Below, piece after piece: positions 60,127 to 64,000 of a stretch of DNA of 64,000 nt. A program made the translations under genes and the position numbers. The notes beneath the pieces are model-generated. The model had not been told where the DNA came from. It worked only from the letters and a program-made list of their open reading frames with translations, and ran no database searches. The stretch's first letter is position 1, and each line of letters begins with the position of its first letter. Source of the stretch: Duganella flavida (GTDB taxonomy: Bacteria > Pseudomonadota > Gammaproteobacteria > Burkholderiales > Burkholderiaceae_D); the NCBI RefSeq assembly GCF_009857445.1, contig NZ_WWCN01000017.1:87520-151519 (forward strand), written 5' to 3'.

Positions 60127-61338
60127 TTGTTCTTGCAGAATCAACTCAGCCACTGGATCTCCGGCATGCGCGAGCAGCTCACGCTGCCGCTGCGCATCGA
60201 ATTGTGGAACGGCCAGCAGGTCGACCTGTCCAGCGAAGCGCCGCGCGTGACCATCCGCCTGCCCAACGTGGCAGCAGCGCGCTATCTGCTGACGCCGTCG
60301 CTGTCGAATCTCGGCGCGGCTTATGTGGAGGGAGCGATTGAGGTCAAGGGCAAGGCGCGCGATATGATCGCCGTGGTCAATGCGCTGGCGCGCACGTCGC
60401 TCAAGGCCGAAGGCAAGTTCGCGCGGCTGGTGCGCACCATCAGCCACAACAAGCAGAAGGATGCCGAGGCCATCCGCTATCACTACGACGTCTCCAATGA
60501 GTTCTACCAGCAGTTCCTCGATCCGCGCATGGTGTATTCCTGCGCCTATTTCGAGGATGGCGATGAAGACCTGGCCGCCGCCCAGCTCAAGAAGATCGAC
60601 CACATCCTGCGCAAGATCGAACTGCAGCCGAACCAGACCTTGCTCGACATCGGTTGCGGCTGGGGCGCGCTGGTTATCCGCGCCGCCCAGCAGTACCAGG
60701 CGCGCTGCGTCGGCGTCACGCTGTCGGAAAACCAGTTCGCGCTGGCGCAGCAGCGCGTGCGCGAGGCCGGGCTCGAACATCTGGTCGACATCCGCTTGCA
60801 GGATTACCGTGATGTGCGCGGCCAGTTCGACCGCATCACCAGCGTCGGCATGTTCGAGCATGTGGGCTTGCGTCACCTGACCGAGTATTTCGCCACCATC
60901 CACCAGTTGCTGGCGCCCGATGGCGTGGTGATGAACCACGGCATCACCACCACCGATCCCGACAACGGCGAAACGCCCTACGGCGGCGGTGAATTCATCG
61001 AGAAATATGTGTTCCCACACGGCGAGCTGGCCCACATCGGCCACGTGCTGAAGGCCATGCAGCAAGGCGCGCTGGAAGTCAGCGACGTGGAAAACCTGCG
61101 CCGCCACTACGCCCGCACCTGCGCCATCTGGACCGATAATTTCGAGGCGAATGGCGAGCAGGTGCGCGCGCTGGGCGGCGACAAGCGCTACCGCATCTGG
61201 CACGTGTATCTGGCTGGCTGCGCCTACGCGTTTGAGCAGGATTGGATCAGCCTGTACCAGATCGTCGGCCGCAAGGCGAGCCAGCGCGCGGCAGCGCTGC
61301 CGTGGTCGCGCAAGCACATGTATCCAGCGGCTATTTGA
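60127..61338 (+). CDS. cfa: Cyclopropane-fatty-acyl-phospholipid synthase
   Basis: 403 residues, start TTG 60127 (AGGAGG four bases upstream; a second TTG lies at 60133). The N-terminal lipid-binding part (GAAYVEGAIEVKG) and the SAM methyltransferase domain (LLDIGCGWGALVIRAAQQY, VTLSENQFALAQQRV, GMFEHVG) are intact, as are HYDVSNEFYQQFLDPRMVYSCAYF and the C-terminal DNFEANGEQVRALGG with the catalytic region. Methylates cis double bonds of membrane lipids. Convergent overlap of 8 bp with msrA. Confidence 0.93.
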   Translation: MFLQNQLSHWISGMREQLTLPLRIELWNGQQVDLSSEAPRVTIRLPNVAAARYLLTPSLSNLGAAYVEGAIEVKGKARDMIAVVNALARTSLKAEGKFARLVRTISHNKQKDAEAIRYHYDVSNEFYQQFLDPRMVYSCAYFEDGDEDLAAAQLKKIDHILRKIELQPNQTLLDIGCGWGALVIRAAQQYQARCVGVTLSENQFALAQQRVREAGLEHLVDIRLQDYRDVRGQFDRITSVGMFEHVGLRHLTEYFATIHQLLAPDGVVMNHGITTTDPDNGETPYGGGEFIEKYVFPHGELAHIGHVLKAMQQGALEVSDVENLRRHYARTCAIWTDNFEANGEQVRALGGDKRYRIWHVYLAGCAYAFEQDWISLYQIVGRKASQRAAALPWSRKHMYPAAI

Positions 61339-61855
61339 CGCGGTTGGCGTAAGTCTTTTTGAACTTGTCCACCTTGGGCGCCACCACGAAGGCGCAGTAA
61401 CCCTGCATCGGGTGCTGGCGGAAGTAGTCCTGATGATAGTCCTCGGCCCGGTAGAACACCTGGGCCGGGGCCAGTTCGGTGACGATGGGCGCGTCCCACA
61501 CGTGAGCCATTTCCGCGATCACCTGGCGGGCCATGGCTTCCTGCTGCGGCGACAGGGCGTAGATCACGGAGCGGTATTGGGTGCCGACGTCGTTGCCTTG
61601 CCGGTTGAGGGTGGTCGGGTCGTGGATGGTGAAGAAGATTTCCAGCAAATCGCGATAGGTGATCACGGCCGGATCGAATTCCAGCTTGATCACTTCCGCG
61701 TGGCCAGTCTCGCCGGCGCACACTTGCTCATAGATGGGGTGTTCGGTTTGGCCACCGGTATAGCCGGAGACGACCGACGTCACGCCCTTCACTTCCATGT
61801 ACACCGCCTCGGTGCACCAGAAGCAGCCGCCGCCCAGTATCGCCGTTTCCGTCAT
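61331..61855 (-). CDS. msrA: Peptide-methionine (S)-S-oxide reductase MsrA
   Basis: 174 residues from ATG 61855 (GGGGAG upstream). Catalytic GCFWCTEAVY with the nucleophilic first Cys, GYTGGQTEHPIYEQVCAGETGHAEVI, and the C-terminal QGYCAFVVAPKVDKFKK with a resolving Cys. Repairs S-sulfoxide of methionine, reduced by thioredoxin. MsrB is not fused and not nearby. Confidence 0.95.
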   Translation of the reverse strand: MTETAILGGGCFWCTEAVYMEVKGVTSVVSGYTGGQTEHPIYEQVCAGETGHAEVIKLEFDPAVITYRDLLEIFFTIHDPTTLNRQGNDVGTQYRSVIYALSPQQEAMARQVIAEMAHVWDAPIVTELAPAQVFYRAEDYHQDYFRQHPMQGYCAFVVAPKVDKFKKTYANRVK

Positions 61856-61953
61856 GACTCCCCCTTTAGCTAGAAGACTCACCCATACAGCCACTGTAAC
61901 GCAAACCTCGGCAATTCGCTATCGGCGCACAAACTTTGGCATAATGACAGACC

Positions 61954-62457
61954 ATGAACACCTCTTCCCCACGCGCCGACGAGCGCAGCTTCGATACCGC
62001 CCATTTCCGCCAGGCGCTGGGCCAGTTCGCCACGGGCGTGACCATTATCACCACCCGCCTCGCCGACGGCACGTTCCGCGGCCTGACCGCCAGTTCCTTC
62101 AATTCGGTGTCGCTGGATCCGCCGCTGGTGCTGTGGAGCTTGTCCAACAACGCCAACAGCATGCCCATCTTTACCGGCAATTCACATTATGTGATCAATG
62201 TGCTGAATGCCGAACAAGCCCACCTGGCCAAGCGCTTTGCCACCCGTGGCATCGACCCGTGGGAAGGGCTGGAATACGAGCTGTCGCGTACCGGCCAGCC
62301 CATCATCAAGGGCGTGTCAGCGTGGTTTGAATGCCATAACCGTAGCCGCTATCCTGAGGGAGATCACGTGATTTTCGTTGGCGAAGTGGAATTCTGCGAG
62401 TTTTCGCCTTGCCCTCCCCTGATTTTCCATAGCGGCCAGTTCGCCGGTCTGGGCTAA
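61954..62457 (+). CDS. Flavin reductase family protein (FMN-binding split barrel)
   Basis: 167 residues. FRQALGQFATGVTIITTR, GLTASSFNSVSLDPPLVLWSLSN, FAVNVL-like YVINVLNAEQ, and VEFCEFSPCPPLIFHSGQF are typical of the HpaC/ActVB-like NAD(P)H:flavin reductases that feed two-component monooxygenases. No oxygenase gene is adjacent. ATG 61954 has no strong ribosome site. About 90 bp lie between it and glutaryl-CoA dehydrogenase. Confidence 0.88.
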   Translation: MNTSSPRADERSFDTAHFRQALGQFATGVTIITTRLADGTFRGLTASSFNSVSLDPPLVLWSLSNNANSMPIFTGNSHYVINVLNAEQAHLAKRFATRGIDPWEGLEYELSRTGQPIIKGVSAWFECHNRSRYPEGDHVIFVGEVEFCEFSPCPPLIFHSGQFAGLG

Positions 62458-62546
62458 AAACGGAAATTGGTGTCGCTCTTTGAAAAGCGCGCACCGGGGC
62501 GGCGGCATAGAATGCTGGCAGCATTCATCATAATGAGAGACTATCT

Positions 62547-63731
62547 ATGAGCCAAGCCCGCGCCCAATTCCACTGGGATGACCCTCTGCTGCTGGACCAG
62601 CAACTGACCGACGATGAGCGCATGGTGCGCGACGCCGCTGCCGCCTATTGCCAGGACAAGCTGCAACCGCGCATTCTTGAAGCCTTCCGCCACGAACAGA
62701 TGGATATTTCCATCTTCCGCGAGATGGGCGACCTGGGCCTGCTGGGCCCAACCATTCCCGAACAATACGGCGGCCCCGGCCTGAATTACGTGGCCTACGG
62801 CCTGATCGCGCGCGAAGTCGAGCGCGTCGATTCCGGCTACCGCTCGATGATGAGCGTGCAGTCCTCGCTGGTGATGGTGCCGATCTACGAGTTCGGCACC
62901 GAAGCGCAAAAACAGAAATACCTGCCGAAACTGGCCACTGGTGAGTGGATCGGCTGCTTCGGCCTGACCGAGCCTAACCACGGCTCCGATCCGGGTTCGA
63001 TGATTACCCGCGCCAAGAAAGTGGCGGGCGGCTATGCGCTGAGCGGCGCCAAGATGTGGATCACCAATTCGCCAGTGGCGGATGTGTTCGTGGTCTGGGC
63101 CAAGGACGATGAAGGCGCGATTCGCGGCTTCGTGCTGGAAAAAGGCATGGCTGGTTTGAGCGCGCCTGCAATTCACGGCAAGTTCGGCCTGCGTGCTTCG
63201 ATCACCGGCGAAATCGTCATGGATAACGTGTTTGTGCCGGAAGAGAACGCCTTCCCGGATGTGCGCGGTTTGAAGGGTCCGTTCACCTGCCTGAACTCGG
63301 CCCGCTACGGTATCGCCTGGGGCGCATTGGGCGCGGCGGAATCGTGCTGGCACACGGCGCGCCAGTATGTGATGGACCGCGAGCAGTTCGGCCGTCCGTT
63401 GGCTGCGAACCAGCTGATCCAGAAGAAGCTGGCGGATATGCAGACTGAAATCACCATGGGACTGCAAGGCTGCCTGCGTTTAGGCCGCATGAAGGATGAA
63501 GGCACGGCGGCGGTTGAGATTACCTCGATGATGAAGCGTAACTCGTGCGGCAAGTCGCTGGATGTGGCACGCATGGCGCGTGACATGCTGGGCGGGAATG
63601 GTATCTCGGATGAGTTTGGCATCATCCGTCACATGGTGAACCTGGAAGTGGTCAACACTTACGAGGGCACACATGACATTCATGCGCTCATCCTGGGACG
63701 AGCGCAAACGGGCATTCAGGCCTTCCAATAA
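62547..63731 (+). CDS. gcdH: Glutaryl-CoA dehydrogenase
   Basis: 394 residues, acyl-CoA dehydrogenase fold. N-terminal FHWDDPLLLDQQLTDDERM, FAD/substrate motifs CFGLTEPNHGSDPGSM and MWITNSPVADVFVVWAK, RSARYGIAWGALGAAESCW-like segment, DREQFGRPLAANQL, and the catalytic Glu in VNTYEGTHDIHALILGRA, all typical of GcdH. Oxidatively decarboxylates glutaryl-CoA to crotonyl-CoA in lysine/tryptophan and aromatic breakdown. An IS element is inserted 16 bp after its stop codon. Confidence 0.93.
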   Translation: MSQARAQFHWDDPLLLDQQLTDDERMVRDAAAAYCQDKLQPRILEAFRHEQMDISIFREMGDLGLLGPTIPEQYGGPGLNYVAYGLIAREVERVDSGYRSMMSVQSSLVMVPIYEFGTEAQKQKYLPKLATGEWIGCFGLTEPNHGSDPGSMITRAKKVAGGYALSGAKMWITNSPVADVFVVWAKDDEGAIRGFVLEKGMAGLSAPAIHGKFGLRASITGEIVMDNVFVPEENAFPDVRGLKGPFTCLNSARYGIAWGALGAAESCWHTARQYVMDREQFGRPLAANQLIQKKLADMQTEITMGLQGCLRLGRMKDEGTAAVEITSMMKRNSCGKSLDVARMARDMLGGNGISDEFGIIRHMVNLEVVNTYEGTHDIHALILGRAQTGIQAFQ

Positions 63732-63756
63732 AAAAACCGCTGCCTAGTGAACTGAA

Positions 63757-63790
63757 CCCCAAGAGTTGGACACCAACTCTTGGGGTTTTT
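63757..63790 (+). terminator. IS-borne intrinsic terminator before orfA
   Basis: Arms CCCCAAGAGTTG (63757-63768) and CAACTCTTGGGG (63774-63785), loop GACAC, then T6. It lies between the IS tip and orfA, so transcription entering from gcdH is stopped, which keeps transposase expression low. Confidence 0.85.
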
Positions 63791-63792
63791 TA

Positions 63793-64000
63793 ATGACCAA
63801 ATTCAATGAGCGCTTGAAGCTATCGGTAGTAAAGCAGTGCCTATCAGGTAAAAGTACGTATGCCGAGGTTGCGCGTCGCAATGGCGTTTCGGAAACGGTT
63901 GCGAGGTCGTGGGTGGCCTTTTATGAACGCCATGGCGTAGCAGGATTGCGTCAGAAGTTTGAGCACTATGATGCGCAGTTCCGGCTTCAGGTATTGAAGC
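63793..64000 (+). CDS. IS3-family transposase OrfA, N-terminal part
   Basis: First 69 codons, then the window ends. MTKFNERLKLSVVKQCL ... STYAEVARRNGVSETVARSWV is the helix-turn-helix of IS150-group OrfA, followed by the typical second region YERHGVAGLRQKFEHY. OrfA normally pairs with OrfB by programmed -1 frameshifting. ATG 63793 follows the IS terminator's T-run. Confidence 0.9.
   Translation, partial: MTKFNERLKLSVVKQCLSGKSTYAEVARRNGVSETVARSWVAFYERHGVAGLRQKFEHYDAQFRLQVLK

Larger units (their letters stand above)
63748..64000 (+). mobile_element. Left end of an IS3-family (IS150-like) element, continuing past the window
   Basis: Begins TGAACTGAACCCCAAGAGTT, which fits the TGxACTGxxCCCCAA terminal repeat of IS150-group elements. 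A built-in hairpin and the orfA start follow. The right end and the main transposase orfB are outside the window. Adjacent host sequence (AATAAAAAAACCGCTGCC) looks like the left arm of a host terminator cut off by the insertion. Confidence 0.85.

Overview
The window is a chromosomal segment, about 60% G+C or more by eye, from a betaproteobacterium most likely in the Oxalobacteraceae (Massilia, Duganella or Janthinobacterium relatives). This rests on trxA-rho followed by a zinc-free type B L31 gene, the many envelope and signalling genes, and overall protein similarity. No rRNA, 16S marker or CRISPR array is present, so the genus is an inference.

Layout. 1-2132: end of trxA, rho and rpmE2 with clear terminators. 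2188-10270: a GT39-type membrane glycosyltransferase, a periplasmic binding protein, two tandem paralogous periplasmic proteins, a divergent FtsH-like AAA+ metalloprotease, a heptad-repeat coiled-coil protein and a KimA-like APC permease. 10376-11837: a tRNA-Leu(CAA) gene whose 3' end is duplicated 1.3 kb downstream, bounding a small integrated element with an excisionase-like gene but no integrase. 11928-13784: small proteins and an epoxide-hydrolase-like enzyme.

13788-24177 is the most interesting region. It holds two divergent operons around a near-palindromic promoter region. One reads ECF sigma, membrane anti-sigma, S8 peptidase, TorF-type porin. The other reads a CPBP-type glutamic intramembrane protease; a giant cytochrome c / Ig-like-repeat protein with an internal GGGGC-TM-RRR sorting signal fused to a TlpA-like thioredoxin; a DUF4266 lipoprotein ending GGGGCGCN; a DUF3570 outer-membrane protein with an ApbE-type flavinylation motif; ApbE; and DsbD. 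Nearly all genes overlap by 4-7 bp. I read this as one regulated envelope system that sorts, flavinylates and supplies electrons to surface or periplasmic redox proteins.

24179-39254: an S10 peptidase, a split MacAB exporter, two alpha/beta hydrolases, a MHYT/PAS hybrid kinase with an HD-GYP partner, an alpha-oxoamine synthase-like enzyme and an OmpR-type two-component pair. 39289-43531: gmd, rmd and two glycosyltransferases for a GDP-D-rhamnose polysaccharide, then a large REP-like palindrome and maeB. 46347-52933: thiL, a REC-PAS-GGDEF-EAL-REC protein with a degenerate cyclase site, pncC and a chromosomal TraL/TraM-like pair without other conjugation genes. 52957-61855: a zinc-sensing ArsR/SmtB repressor with operator and CDF exporter, cysteine synthase, an FKBP, tcdA, two unknown periplasmic proteins, a hemerythrin-PdxH fusion, cfa and msrA. 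61954-64000: a flavin reductase, glutaryl-CoA dehydrogenase, and the left end of an IS3-family (IS150-like) element that runs off the window.
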